This document shows positions 1 to 8,283 of a stretch of 64,000 nt of DNA, piece after piece. Below the pieces are notes generated by a model, which was given only the letters and a program-made list of their open reading frames with translations, made no database searches and was not told the DNA's origin. The stretch is from a virus. Both the position numbers and the translations under genes were made by a program. Positions within the stretch are counted from its first letter, which is position 1; the number at the start of each line of letters is the position of its first letter. The DNA is taken from positions 28,241-92,240 of the IMG/VR virus record IMGVR_UViG_3300025151_000001; one strand, written 5' to 3'.

Positions 1-98
1 GGATTGGACCAGAACATATTTGTTATCTCAATATTCCAGACCTTCATTATGAAATATTAGTTGACCATAAGGAATACATCGAGGACGGTATGGGCTGA
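1..98 (+). CDS. 3' end of a truncated gene, unknown function
   Basis: An open frame runs from the left edge (first full codon at base 3) to a TGA at 96-98 and gives the last 31 residues of a protein that starts outside the window. The tail is acidic and ends in EDGMG. Its stop overlaps the ATG of the next gene as TGATG, the junction seen throughout this operon, which supports it being a real upstream gene. Too little is present to assign a family. Confidence 0.55.
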   Translation, partial: IGPEHICYLNIPDLHYEILVDHKEYIEDGMG

Positions 99-454
99 TG
101 TTTCAAGATGAACTTATTCAGACTTGGCTTGCTAAGTATGATAACTTAACATCATTTAGTTTTATGGCTTTCTTAAATGTTGATGAGGAACTGCTACAGT
201 TTGTTGCTAAAGGACTACATCTTAGGTTAATGATACTAAATGAGTCTGAGCAATTCGCTATTGTTCATGATAGAGTTGACGAGCAAACTGCAAAGGCATT
301 AGGAACATATCAAGGAACCTCGTTCTCTCTTATTTTTCCCGGAAAAAATAGTGATTTTGAAGATTTAGTTAAAACAACAGTTCTAGAGGGTATGGATTTT
401 CTTAGAATTAAGGTAGAATATCTTGGAATGACGGAGGCATATGATTATGTATAG
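98..454 (+). CDS. hypothetical protein, 118 aa
   Basis: No family recognised. The protein is soluble and acidic, with no Cys pairs and no membrane segment. The ATG overlaps the upstream stop by one base (TGATG), and the stop lies inside the start region of the next gene, so it is translationally coupled on both sides. Its place at the head of the visible replication operon suggests an early accessory protein; that is inference only. Confidence 0.6.
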   Translation: MFQDELIQTWLAKYDNLTSFSFMAFLNVDEELLQFVAKGLHLRLMILNESEQFAIVHDRVDEQTAKALGTYQGTSFSLIFPGKNSDFEDLVKTTVLEGMDFLRIKVEYLGMTEAYDYV

Positions 455-842
455 TAAAGATATGCTCACAGGAATTTTATTGTGTGGGTCAAAAATTGAT
501 TTTCATATTGAAAAGAATGAGAAATCTAATATTGGCTATTCAATTAGACTTAGAGTAAATCTAAGAGCAGAACAAGAGTTCCTTCTCGGTGTGCAAAGAA
601 GCCTTTTACAGTTTGATATCAAAAGCACACTTAAAGAACAAGAGAATAAGGCTCGACCAAAACCAATTTTAAAAATTGGTGGGATTAAGAATCTATACCT
701 TCTCACGGAAATGGTGGATAACTTACCCGATGCAAAGGGTGAATGGATTAGATTCAGAGAGGCAGTTGATATTGTCTCTAATAAAGAGCATTTGACTCTT
801 GAAGGAATGGAAAGAATGTTAGAATTAAAAGGAGTGTTATAA
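447..842 (+). CDS. LAGLIDADG-like single-domain protein
   Basis: 131 aa. The central part (a stretch with IRLRVNLRAEQEFLLGV, then LKIGGIKNLYLLTEMV and a helical end) resembles the alpha-beta half-domain of archaeal LAGLIDADG endonuclease or maturase-like proteins, but the catalytic LAGLIDADG helix itself is not visible, so it may be a degenerate DNA-binding version. An ATG at 441 is also possible. The GGAGG at 433-437 is nine bases from the 447 ATG and only three from 441, so 447 is preferred. The stop overlaps the next start (TAATG). Family assignment is tentative. Confidence 0.5.
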   Translation: MYSKDMLTGILLCGSKIDFHIEKNEKSNIGYSIRLRVNLRAEQEFLLGVQRSLLQFDIKSTLKEQENKARPKPILKIGGIKNLYLLTEMVDNLPDAKGEWIRFREAVDIVSNKEHLTLEGMERMLELKGVL

Positions 843-1687
843 TGGGACTCACCAATTTAAATAGAAAGCGTGCAATTTTGATTACAGGAAAACCGGGAAC
901 AGGAAAATCAACGAAGGCAAAGACCTTCTGCGAAGACCCTGTTGTTATGTTCGCAAATTCGATAGACACAACCGATATTGGTTCTCTATCAAAGGATAAT
1001 GGAATCATTATTGAAGACGTTCACCACAAGCCAAATAAAGAAGACATTCTATATTTACTTCGGAACTATAAAGGGCAAATTGTCTTGACTTCAATCAATG
1101 AAAAGTCTGTTCCGTCTGAAATCAAAAATATGTGCCAAATTAAAAGAGCCGGGAGTAACAACTACTTGCGTGATGAAGTTATGTCTTTAGCACCAAGAAG
1201 TGAAACTCCTCAAGCGGCTGAAATAGATACATACTCTTTGGTTAGAATGTATCTTAAGGAAACAGATAGAGACAAGGTAGCGAATGCCTTGCTCTTCAAT
1301 AAGCCATCAGATACACAAATCGTTTCATGGCTTGCAGAAAATATGCATCCGAATCGTTTAATTTTTGTTGATGGTGTAGTTAAACGAAGATGGAAGCAAG
1401 ATTACTTCTATCAAATGTTGGCTTATGCTCACGAAGGTAATTCCTTTGGTCGAGTAAATATGCCAAAGCGGAATGCTTATTCTAAAGTTCCGTATATCTG
1501 TCGAAAGTTAGGGGTCAGGAATGAAAAGACTCTTCGACAGTTGCTCAAAGACCCTGAATTTTCTGCTTGGGCAGGAAAGAAACTCAACAACACCGAGCGT
1601 CGAATTATCGGTATCGCTGATAAGAAACGCCGTAAAAAGACGGACCCTGTTGTTTATGACGTGGGAACTCTTGACCAATTTATGTGA
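842..1687 (+). CDS. AAA+ type ATPase, possible clamp-loader-like
   Basis: 281 aa. Walker A is near residues 16-23 (GKPGTGKST) and a Walker B-like GIIIEDVHH is near residue 55-62, followed by a helical C-terminal half rich in Lys and Arg. It lies two genes upstream of the RFC small subunit, which makes a viral clamp-loader large subunit or a replication-linked AAA+ ATPase plausible. At about 280 residues it is much shorter than a cellular RFC large subunit, and no BRCT or recognisable collar domain is seen. The Lys/Arg tail may bind DNA. Function beyond ATP binding is inference. Confidence 0.6.
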   Translation: MGLTNLNRKRAILITGKPGTGKSTKAKTFCEDPVVMFANSIDTTDIGSLSKDNGIIIEDVHHKPNKEDILYLLRNYKGQIVLTSINEKSVPSEIKNMCQIKRAGSNNYLRDEVMSLAPRSETPQAAEIDTYSLVRMYLKETDRDKVANALLFNKPSDTQIVSWLAENMHPNRLIFVDGVVKRRWKQDYFYQMLAYAHEGNSFGRVNMPKRNAYSKVPYICRKLGVRNEKTLRQLLKDPEFSAWAGKKLNNTERRIIGIADKKRRKKTDPVVYDVGTLDQFM

Positions 1688-1691
1688 TAAT

Positions 1692-1952
1692 ATGAAACCA
1701 AAAAACAAAAGAATCATTGATGGTTGTGTAGAAATTATTCTTGAAGTAGGAAGACCGCTACCAACCAGAACCTTAACTGAGATGTTACAGGATAGAATGC
1801 CTAGGCATTGGCTTCCTGCAAATTCTCGAACAACTGCTAATATCTTATCTAAATGTGATAAGGAAAGAAAACTAAAACTAGTCCCTGTGGATATCAACAG
1901 ACCAAAGAATAGAGACTATCTTTGGACTGTTAGAGATGAATGGAGGAATTAA
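1692..1952 (+). CDS. small winged-helix-like protein
   Basis: 86 aa, starting at the ATG four bases after the preceding TGA. A longer frame from 1521 exists but would lie inside the ATPase gene, so the short start is preferred. The order helix, helix, then a basic segment and a Trp-containing end (LWTVRDEW) looks like a small winged helix-turn-helix DNA-binding domain. Its position between the ATPase and RFC genes is consistent with a replication or regulatory role. No named family is claimed. Confidence 0.55.
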   Translation: MKPKNKRIIDGCVEIILEVGRPLPTRTLTEMLQDRMPRHWLPANSRTTANILSKCDKERKLKLVPVDINRPKNRDYLWTVRDEWRN

Positions 1953-1953
1953 A

Positions 1954-2862
1954 ATGCTATGGACAGAAAAATATAGACCAAGTAAAATCAGCGAAGTGAT
2001 TGGACAAGAACACTTCACAATGGACGCATCAACATGGGTTGAAGAAAGGAATATGCCTAACGTTCTTCTATACGGTAATCCCGGTAATGGAAAAACTGCT
2101 GCGGGTATTGCTCTCGGCAAGTCTATTCTCAAAGAAGCCTTTGATGATAACTTCGTTGAAGTGAATGCATCCGATGACCGACGGTTAGAAACAGTCAGAA
2201 CAACAATCAAAACTATTGCACAAAGCGGAACAATTGGTGAAGTTCCTTTCCGCATCATGCTTCTAGATGAAATGGACGGAATGACTTCTGATGCTCAGAA
2301 TGCACTAAAGCGAATTATGGAAAGATATTCATCTAACATTCGTTTCATCATTACATGTAACGACAGAAACAAGATTATCTTTGCTCTTCAAAGCCGATGT
2401 GCAAACTACTATTTTAGGCCATTGACTAATGAAGTCATCCTTGAAGTAATACAGAAAATCCTTCAGGCTGAAGGAGTCGAGCGATTTTCTCAGGATGAAT
2501 TAGTCACCTTTATATCCTCGGCGTCCCTCGACTTAAGGAGGGTCATTACCGAAGTGCAGGCAGCAAAGTCTAGCAATACTTCCCTCAAGAAACAAATTGA
2601 AATTGGGCTTGAAGACTTCTCTAAAGGCTTAGATATTCTAATCAACAATAAAAATTCAGCAATTGCTTACTTTCATAAGATGCTTGTTGACGGTAGGTCA
2701 GTAAAAGAAATCTGTATTGGAATGCACGATGCGGTAATCAATTCAGAAGGATTAGATGCGAAAATTAAATTCAAGTTCTTAAGAACAATTGGCGAAACAG
2801 AATGGCGGTCCACAACTATGACTCCGAAGGTATTACTTTCGTGGATGGTTGGACAACTTTGA
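1954..2862 (+). CDS. rfcS: RFC small subunit (clamp loader)
   Basis: 302 aa. It opens with LWTEKYRPSK, the RFC signature. Walker A GNPGNGKT is at residues 41-48, Walker B LLDEMD at 103-108, and the SRC arginine-finger motif at 147-149. These are the defining features of archaeal and eukaryotic clamp loader small subunits, which use ATP to open the sliding clamp and place it at primer ends. An ATG at 1936 is in frame, but GGAGG at 1942-1946 lies seven bases before the ATG at 1954, which fixes the start. It should work with the clamp at 5244 and the split polymerase. Confidence 0.92.
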   Translation: MLWTEKYRPSKISEVIGQEHFTMDASTWVEERNMPNVLLYGNPGNGKTAAGIALGKSILKEAFDDNFVEVNASDDRRLETVRTTIKTIAQSGTIGEVPFRIMLLDEMDGMTSDAQNALKRIMERYSSNIRFIITCNDRNKIIFALQSRCANYYFRPLTNEVILEVIQKILQAEGVERFSQDELVTFISSASLDLRRVITEVQAAKSSNTSLKKQIEIGLEDFSKGLDILINNKNSAIAYFHKMLVDGRSVKEICIGMHDAVINSEGLDAKIKFKFLRTIGETEWRSTTMTPKVLLSWMVGQL

Positions 2863-2883
2863 AAAAATAAGAAGTGATTAAAA

Positions 2884-4092
2884 ATGCAAGAAGATATGAA
2901 AAATGAAATCGGGAAGTCCCTTCAATACATTGGGATGACTCAAGAAGAAGCAGAACAAAAGTATGGAGAAATCTGTGCTGAGAATGGTTTGGAAATTACC
3001 GATGCTTTCGGTAAAGCCCTTTGGCGCTCATTTGTGGCGCAACATCGCCGTTCTCAGAACAGACCCTCAACCGATAGTGGAAGCCTAACAAAAAAGGTAT
3101 TTGGGTTCTTCATGGCTTTAGATGCACCCCGCGATATGATGGCTTGGCGTCGTCGTCGTGCCGGTGAAGAATACCGGCGTGATTCAGACAATGCTCTAGA
3201 AAGCGGCATCGTTGCGGTTGCTACGCAGAATGCTCTTGGAAAGTGGGTTGTTTCCCGCTATCATAAGGGCGAATACCAAGAGAAGACTGTAAGTGGTCTT
3301 CCGAATGGCGCTGAAGAAGGAGAAGATGGTTCCTATTACATCCCACTTGATGATACGGAACGATACGGAAACGGTGGAGAAAATAAGGGATATGGCAAGC
3401 CTCTCCCTGTTGAACAATTCCGCCGTCAAGGTCTTTTCTATGGTTCGGTTGAAGGTAAGGAAGGAATGGCTCTTTATCCATTCTCTTATAAGAATCAACC
3501 TGCCGTGGAGTTTGAACCTAACACCTTTGAATGGGTTCACTTCCTAGCAATTCCGAACGATAACGGTAATCTTTACGGCATGACCGATGTAACAAAGGCT
3601 AGCCTTGTTTTGAATTCGGCTCTTGACCCTGAAAATAGCGACCATAGGAACATGGATAGTTTCGACTTTGAGAACCTTCTCATTAATGAAATGTCGAGTC
3701 ATATTGTTCCTCTCGTTGAAATTGACCGAGCGCACGTTGAAAGGCAATCCCTTCCATATAACGAGCGTTTCATCGTAACTGATGGTGTGGTCTGCAACAT
3801 GAACATGACTCCAACCTCTAACGGAAACCGAATCCTAAACATCACAGACTTGAATGCTGAGTTTGACTATGATGAAGGAAGCGGTGTAGTTACCTGTTGG
3901 ATTCCTGCACATATCGAAATTGATTTCGGTATTGGTTCATCTGTTATCGTTATTGGTAATACCTCTCAACGCTCAGTTGACGGGGAATCTGAACCTGCAA
4001 CTATTAACACAACCGGACTTTATGTCCTTGACCGAAAGGGTTCAGCCGTTGAGGTGACTCAAGCGGTTGAAGAGGACTACGATTGGTTCTGA
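2884..4092 (+). CDS. RPA-like single-stranded DNA-binding protein
   Basis: 402 aa. The C-terminal half has the beta-rich pattern of an OB fold, and the protein ends in the acidic tail EEDYDWF. An acidic tip with a terminal aromatic residue is typical of viral and bacterial single-strand binding proteins, where it recruits partner proteins. The N-terminal 70 residues are helical. The position between the clamp loader and recombinase genes fits coating of ssDNA at the fork. Sequence similarity to any one RPA family is weak by eye, so the call rests on tail, fold pattern and context. Confidence 0.6.
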   Translation: MQEDMKNEIGKSLQYIGMTQEEAEQKYGEICAENGLEITDAFGKALWRSFVAQHRRSQNRPSTDSGSLTKKVFGFFMALDAPRDMMAWRRRRAGEEYRRDSDNALESGIVAVATQNALGKWVVSRYHKGEYQEKTVSGLPNGAEEGEDGSYYIPLDDTERYGNGGENKGYGKPLPVEQFRRQGLFYGSVEGKEGMALYPFSYKNQPAVEFEPNTFEWVHFLAIPNDNGNLYGMTDVTKASLVLNSALDPENSDHRNMDSFDFENLLINEMSSHIVPLVEIDRAHVERQSLPYNERFIVTDGVVCNMNMTPTSNGNRILNITDLNAEFDYDEGSGVVTCWIPAHIEIDFGIGSSVIVIGNTSQRSVDGESEPATINTTGLYVLDRKGSAVEVTQAVEEDYDWF

Positions 4093-4169
4093 ATTAAACT
4101 ACCGTGTAAGCGTGGCGGTCGAATGACGCTCAATAGGGTGCAAAGCCCTTTCCCGTTGGGGGTTTAAAT
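4093..4169 (+). other. structured intergenic segment with a possible 14-codon ORF
   Basis: This is the longest gap inside the plus-strand operon. It contains several inverted repeats: the ends pair (ATTAAAC at 4093-4099 with GTTTAAAT near the 3' end), a hairpin with loop GAAT around 4113-4132, and AGGG/CCCT around 4134-4148. A 14-codon frame runs from ATG 4123 to the TAA at 4165-4167. It could be a processed or regulatory RNA element, a small leader peptide, or both. GC content is clearly higher than in its flanks. No known RNA family is recognised. Confidence 0.35.
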
Positions 4170-4433
4170 ATGTTAAAACAAAATAGATACTTTTTACTAG
4201 AAAACAATTATGTGATTGATTTAATCAATGTTGACTTTATCACATTCAAAGAAAACGAAAAGAAAAACGGCGAATATTGGCTCAAGTTTCATCTTGGTTC
4301 AAAAGAATGTCGTTATAAGGCTGATGGACAAGACGAAGTTGCTAAGATTTTGCGAGTTTGGTCAAATGTTCACGGCCAAGAACTGAATTTAGAAGAATAT
4401 GAAATTGGTGGTTTCAATGGGTCTAACGTCTAA
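4170..4433 (+). CDS. hypothetical protein, 87 aa
   Basis: A small beta-rich protein with no recognised motif; the C-terminal third is acidic. It begins just after the structured segment at 4093-4169 with a G-rich ribosome-binding site (GGGGG about eight bases upstream). Its 3' end overlaps the start of the RecA-like ATPase gene by about 17 bases, suggesting coupled translation with that gene. Confidence 0.6.
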   Translation: MLKQNRYFLLENNYVIDLINVDFITFKENEKKNGEYWLKFHLGSKECRYKADGQDEVAKILRVWSNVHGQELNLEEYEIGGFNGSNV

Positions 4434-5238
4434 GCAAGGAACTACGGCAGCAAGTAACGAAACTCAGAACAATTCTAGACTTATTGCCTTCAAGCAAAAA
4501 CTTCAAGCGCAAACCGAGCGCCGTCTAGAGCGTAACAATCGCTTGGTTCTTGGTATTTGGGGTGAACCTAAAACTGTTAAGTCGGGTCTTGCTCTAGATT
4601 TCCCAGATAAGAAAATTTATGTGCTTGATTGGGATGACGGCTGCGAACCGACATGGCGTCAGAATCATGAATGCACCGATAGGATTACGCTCTGGAATCC
4701 ACAAGTTCTGAATGATAAAGGCGAAGCAGACATTACCGCTTCTGAGAGAAATTCAGAAGACTTTATTCTTTTTGTGCAAGAAAGGATTGCAGATGGCGAA
4801 GATGTTTTATTTGTGTTCGATGGTGTAGATAAATGGTTAGACATTTGCACTTTGCACGTTACAGGTTCTTCAAAGATTGGAAAGCCACAGAAGATGAAGT
4901 TTGAATGGGGTAAGCGTAACGCTCCCTTTTATGCTCTCTTGAAGATGTGTAAAACTTTAGATTGTGACCAAGTGTATATTACACACGCCAAGGCTGATTA
5001 TGGTTCAACAGGTGAAGTCGTTGGTCAGAAGCCAAATTGGCACAATTGGGGAGATGCTCTTTTCCAAGTCATTAGCACAAAGCAAACAAAGAAACAGGGC
5101 AATACCATTTATAAGGCAACTCTAACTGCCTCTAAAACAAATACAGAACTAGTCGGTAAGACTTGGGAAACTCTAACTGTTGGACCCAATATGGTCAAAT
5201 GGGAAGGAATCCCCGAACTACGCAAAGGCAAGGTTTGA
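4417..5238 (+). CDS. RecA/RadA-core ATPase, Sak4-like recombinase
   Basis: 273 aa. A Walker A-like loop (GEPKTVKS) follows a beta strand, then a second strand with the acidic KIYVLDWDDG, and a Walker B strand (VLFVFDGVD). This arrangement is that of short RecA-core ATPases in viruses (Sak4/AAA_24 type), which act in single-strand annealing or recombination. The ATG at 4417 is preferred over 4399 because GGTGG at 4407-4411 precedes it. Its neighbours are the RPA-like protein and the sliding clamp. It lacks the N-terminal domain of cellular RadA. Function is inferred from family and context. Confidence 0.65.
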   Translation: MGLTSKQGTTAASNETQNNSRLIAFKQKLQAQTERRLERNNRLVLGIWGEPKTVKSGLALDFPDKKIYVLDWDDGCEPTWRQNHECTDRITLWNPQVLNDKGEADITASERNSEDFILFVQERIADGEDVLFVFDGVDKWLDICTLHVTGSSKIGKPQKMKFEWGKRNAPFYALLKMCKTLDCDQVYITHAKADYGSTGEVVGQKPNWHNWGDALFQVISTKQTKKQGNTIYKATLTASKTNTELVGKTWETLTVGPNMVKWEGIPELRKGKV

Positions 5239-5243
5239 GAAAT

Positions 5244-6011
5244 ATGAAATTTAATATTAATACGAATACATTCAAAGAAGCACTAGAAAGCATTCAAGTA
5301 AAAGGCAAATACGTCAAAAAGGGTGGCCTATCATCCGGTAGTCTTGATGATATCTTTTATATGAAAGGTGAAGAAAATCAATTGCAACTTTGGTCAGGTA
5401 ATAATACCTTCGTTGTGAACATCGTTCTTGATGTTGAGATAGAAGAAGAGGGAGGCTTTATTTGCAGGTCTTCGTCTATCTTACCTTATTTGAAGAAGTT
5501 TGGGGAAGAAGTAACTGTTGAAACAGGTGACTTTATGACCCTTTCATCGGGGACTCGTAAGGCTTCTATTCCAAGAGTAGTTGAATGGTCTAATATTCAA
5601 GTAATTACCCGTCTTGGTCCTAGACTGTCTGAAATGCCAACTGTTTTAGACCCTGAAAATATTCCAACTATGGGCAAAGCAAAGTTTGAAGGAGCATTCA
5701 TTATTTCTAATGAAACTCTTTCAGATGTTATTTCTGGTTGCGAACTTGTTAAATCGGGTGTATATAAAATTGACGCAAAGAAAGATACACTAACCTTTTC
5801 TAGCGAAGATGGAATCAACAACAATTATACTGAGGAAATTACACCAATGCTTCGTGTTGGTGATGAAGCAACCGTTGAATTTTCTGGTCCGCTTCACAAA
5901 TTCTTCAAAAAAGACCAAGTTCTAACCTTTTATGTTTTAGATGATGCACCTATTGTTATCATTTCTGACGATAGGAGGTTAGTTAAGGCTCCCTATGTCG
6001 GAGGCGTATGA
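5244..6011 (+). CDS. pcn: PCNA-like sliding clamp
   Basis: 255 aa, the usual length for an archaeal PCNA monomer. The chain alternates beta strands and short helices in two similar halves and ends with a strand giving VIISDDRRLVKAP, like the PCNA C terminus. It is immediately followed by the polymerase gene and preceded by the RecA-like gene. The clamp tethers polymerase to DNA and is loaded by the RFC complex encoded at 1954. The start is the ATG at 5244, five bases after the preceding stop. Similarity is structural rather than motif based, so other clamp types remain possible. Confidence 0.75.
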   Translation: MKFNINTNTFKEALESIQVKGKYVKKGGLSSGSLDDIFYMKGEENQLQLWSGNNTFVVNIVLDVEIEEEGGFICRSSSILPYLKKFGEEVTVETGDFMTLSSGTRKASIPRVVEWSNIQVITRLGPRLSEMPTVLDPENIPTMGKAKFEGAFIISNETLSDVISGCELVKSGVYKIDAKKDTLTFSSEDGINNNYTEEITPMLRVGDEATVEFSGPLHKFFKKDQVLTFYVLDDAPIVIISDDRRLVKAPYVGGV

Positions 6012-7679
6012 ATGATTATTAGCAAACTAAATACAGGAAGGCATATTTTTAAATCATGGAGAGAGAATGGAGAAAAGAAAACTGAAGTTGTGGAGTTTAA
6101 TCCTTATTTCTATATCCGTAAGGACCATCCCGAAATCGCTGAGTATAAGCCTTCAGCATATACCGAAAGGCGATTTAAATATAAAGAAACTGATGCAGTA
6201 ACTTTGGACGGTCTTCCTCTAAAGAAGGTATTTGTTGATAAATCTGAAGATATTAGAGAAGCAAAGAAGCGTTTCTCTGAGACTTGGGAAGCAGATGTTC
6301 CTTTTCATTTCCGTTATTGTGTTGATGAACTAACCGAACTCCCAGAATATAAACTGCGAAAGTGGTATTGGGATATGGAATGGATGCCTAGTGGAAAATA
6401 CAAGGATGCAATTACTGCGATTAGTCTCTATGATAACTTTAGTGAAACGTTTTATCTTTGGACTTGGTTCCCCGAACACCCTCCTAAATTTTCAGCAAAC
6501 CCTGAAATTGAAGGCTACGGAAACGACATGAGAATCTTCTCTTCGGAGAAAGAGATGATTGAAAGTTTTGTTAATGAATTGAATACTCAAGACCCTGATA
6601 TGCTTATTGCTTGGTTTGGTCTAAAGTTCGATTTGCCGGTATTGCTGAAGCGTATGTGTGCAAATGGGTTGAACCCTAACCTTCTAAGTCCTGTCTTCGC
6701 CGTTGATGGCATTAAGAAGACTAAGGATGGCTTCACTTACATTAAGGGAGACAATGGCTTCTCACCGATTTCTCAGCCCATCAAGGGCCGCATAACCCTT
6801 AACTTAGACCTTGCTTTTGAGCGACAATGGAACGATTCTCAGCGAGGGACGCTGCCTTCTCTCTCATTAGATTATGTTTCTAACACTTTGTTTGGAGAAG
6901 GCAAATCTTGGGAATCTAAGTTTGAAGGTGACGATTTCTATAATCGTGGGTGGCTTGAAGATACATACCATTATCTGCAATATGCTTTAGTTGACGTTGA
7001 AATCCTTAGAAAAATTGATGAAACTAACTTTACTAGTGAGGCTATTATTTCTCTTCAAAGACTTCTAGTTGCTCCCTTTGATGCTTGTTTTTATGCATCA
7101 CACATGGGTTCAATTTACTTTATGCGTAATGCTTGGTGGAAAGCACCAACAGGCCTAAAGCCCGAAGAACGTGAACAATACGAAGGTGCTATGATTTATG
7201 ACCCGACTTCTGAAGGAACAAATGGTCTTCATCTAAATGTAGCAGCATTTGACTTCGCAGGTCTATATCCATCAATGATGATTGCAAGAAACATTTCTTG
7301 GGAAACTAAGTCAGTAGAACCTACTGAATTTGCAGTTGATTTACTTACTCCTAGAGATTTCTCAGAAATGTCTGAATCAAACTATAGGTTTTATAAAACT
7401 GATAAACTCGGCCTATTGCCTCAATCTGTCCTTACGCTTAAGAACCTACGAAATGAATATAAGCGACGGATGCGTGAGGCCCGTGAAGAAGGGAATGACG
7501 AAGATTATACGAAGTGGTATAACAATCAAATGGCTGTAAAGCGATTAATGGCTTCTTTTTACGGCATTGTTGCCTTCCAAGGTTTTGGTTGGGCAGATGT
7601 AGAATTAGCCGCTTCTATTACTGCTTCAGCAAGAGAAGCAATTCGTGAAGCAGCATTTGTAGCAAAGGAGATGAAATAA
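6012..7679 (+). CDS. polB: DNA polymerase B, N-terminal part (exonuclease and palm motifs A and B)
   Basis: 555 aa. Exonuclease motif I (D121-x-E123), motif II FD at 206-207 (the usual Asn is replaced), and motif III Y324-x3-D328 indicate an active 3'-5' proofreading domain. Polymerase motif A is DFAGLYPS from residue 414 and motif B is KRLMASFYG at 510-518. The chain stops just after motif B. Motif C and the thumb are encoded separately at 8280-9167, so two chains must assemble for activity. No intein sequence is visible at the break. GGAGG at 6000-6004 precedes the ATG. Confidence 0.93.
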   Translation: MIISKLNTGRHIFKSWRENGEKKTEVVEFNPYFYIRKDHPEIAEYKPSAYTERRFKYKETDAVTLDGLPLKKVFVDKSEDIREAKKRFSETWEADVPFHFRYCVDELTELPEYKLRKWYWDMEWMPSGKYKDAITAISLYDNFSETFYLWTWFPEHPPKFSANPEIEGYGNDMRIFSSEKEMIESFVNELNTQDPDMLIAWFGLKFDLPVLLKRMCANGLNPNLLSPVFAVDGIKKTKDGFTYIKGDNGFSPISQPIKGRITLNLDLAFERQWNDSQRGTLPSLSLDYVSNTLFGEGKSWESKFEGDDFYNRGWLEDTYHYLQYALVDVEILRKIDETNFTSEAIISLQRLLVAPFDACFYASHMGSIYFMRNAWWKAPTGLKPEEREQYEGAMIYDPTSEGTNGLHLNVAAFDFAGLYPSMMIARNISWETKSVEPTEFAVDLLTPRDFSEMSESNYRFYKTDKLGLLPQSVLTLKNLRNEYKRRMREAREEGNDEDYTKWYNNQMAVKRLMASFYGIVAFQGFGWADVELAASITASAREAIREAAFVAKEMK

Positions 7680-7880
7680 ATGGTAAAACCAATTAAACAA
7701 AGAATTGAAGAAGTAATTGACTCTTATAACTCAGGTGAGACATTTTTCACAAGAGATTTCAAAGGAAGAGCATACGATAGTATGGGTAAATATACACCCT
7801 GTAACAACTCTATTGGACTTCGATTAAAGGCAAGTCCAAAAGTAATTCGTATTGGAAAACAAACATGGAGGCGAATTTGA
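7680..7880 (+). CDS. small basic protein between polymerase halves
   Basis: 66 aa, basic, with helical N terminus and a beta-rich basic C terminus ending in TWRRI; possibly a small winged-helix DNA-binding domain. The ATG lies directly after the polymerase stop, with AGGAGATG upstream, and its stop overlaps the next start (TGATG). It is one of three small genes lodged between the two polymerase genes and could be a polymerase partner. Function unknown. Confidence 0.6.
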   Translation: MVKPIKQRIEEVIDSYNSGETFFTRDFKGRAYDSMGKYTPCNNSIGLRLKASPKVIRIGKQTWRRI

Positions 7881-8095
7881 TGAAACTAGATAACAAAAGC
7901 AGACTTAATTTATTAGAAGACAAGATTGAACAACTAACGCAGAGGATTAATCATCTTGAAGATGAAAGAGAAGAACTCTTTGCTATTGTGAAAGAAGTAA
8001 TGGCCTTGCGTAGTGCAGTAACAGAAATGCAACAATTGCATGAAGCACCCGCTATGAAATTTATACACTACTCAGAAAAGGGGTGGTGGAAGTGA
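7880..8095 (+). CDS. small coiled-coil protein
   Basis: 71 aa. Residues 5-45 have the heptad pattern of a coiled coil (LNLLEDKIEQLTQRINHLE and onward). The start at 7880 is chosen because GGAGG at 7867-7871 is eight bases upstream and the ATG overlaps the preceding TGA; an upstream ATG at 7865 lies before that site. It may oligomerise or bridge partners. The function is unknown. Confidence 0.6.
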   Translation: MKLDNKSRLNLLEDKIEQLTQRINHLEDEREELFAIVKEVMALRSAVTEMQQLHEAPAMKFIHYSEKGWWK

Positions 8096-8283
8096 ACCCA
8101 TCAAATAGTGCTATTTTGGCTATGATGGAGAGACTCAAAAGATTAGAAAGGTTAGTTGATAACCTACCTGATAGCATTTGTCGTTGTTGCGGTGAATCAA
8201 TGTGGACTACAGATGGTGTGGACTATATGTGCGTATCTTGTGAAGAAACATTTACTTGCGATTGGTGTGGTGAAGAAGAATGA
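8092..8283 (+). CDS. small zinc-ribbon protein
   Basis: 63 aa, starting at a GTG that overlaps the preceding stop as GTGA, with GGTGG upstream. The N-terminal 25 residues form a helix, followed by Cys pairs (CRCCGE, CVSC, CDWCGEEE) that would bind one or two zinc ions. The stop overlaps the ATG of the C-terminal polymerase gene (ATGA), so it is coupled to that gene. A structural or DNA-binding partner of the split polymerase is plausible but unproven. Confidence 0.65.
   Translation: MNPSNSAILAMMERLKRLERLVDNLPDSICRCCGESMWTTDGVDYMCVSCEETFTCDWCGEEE

Noticed and set aside
1521-1691. Upstream start for the small winged-helix gene
   Set aside because: It would overlap the ATPase gene by more than 160 bases, while a proper ATG lies four bases after the ATPase stop.
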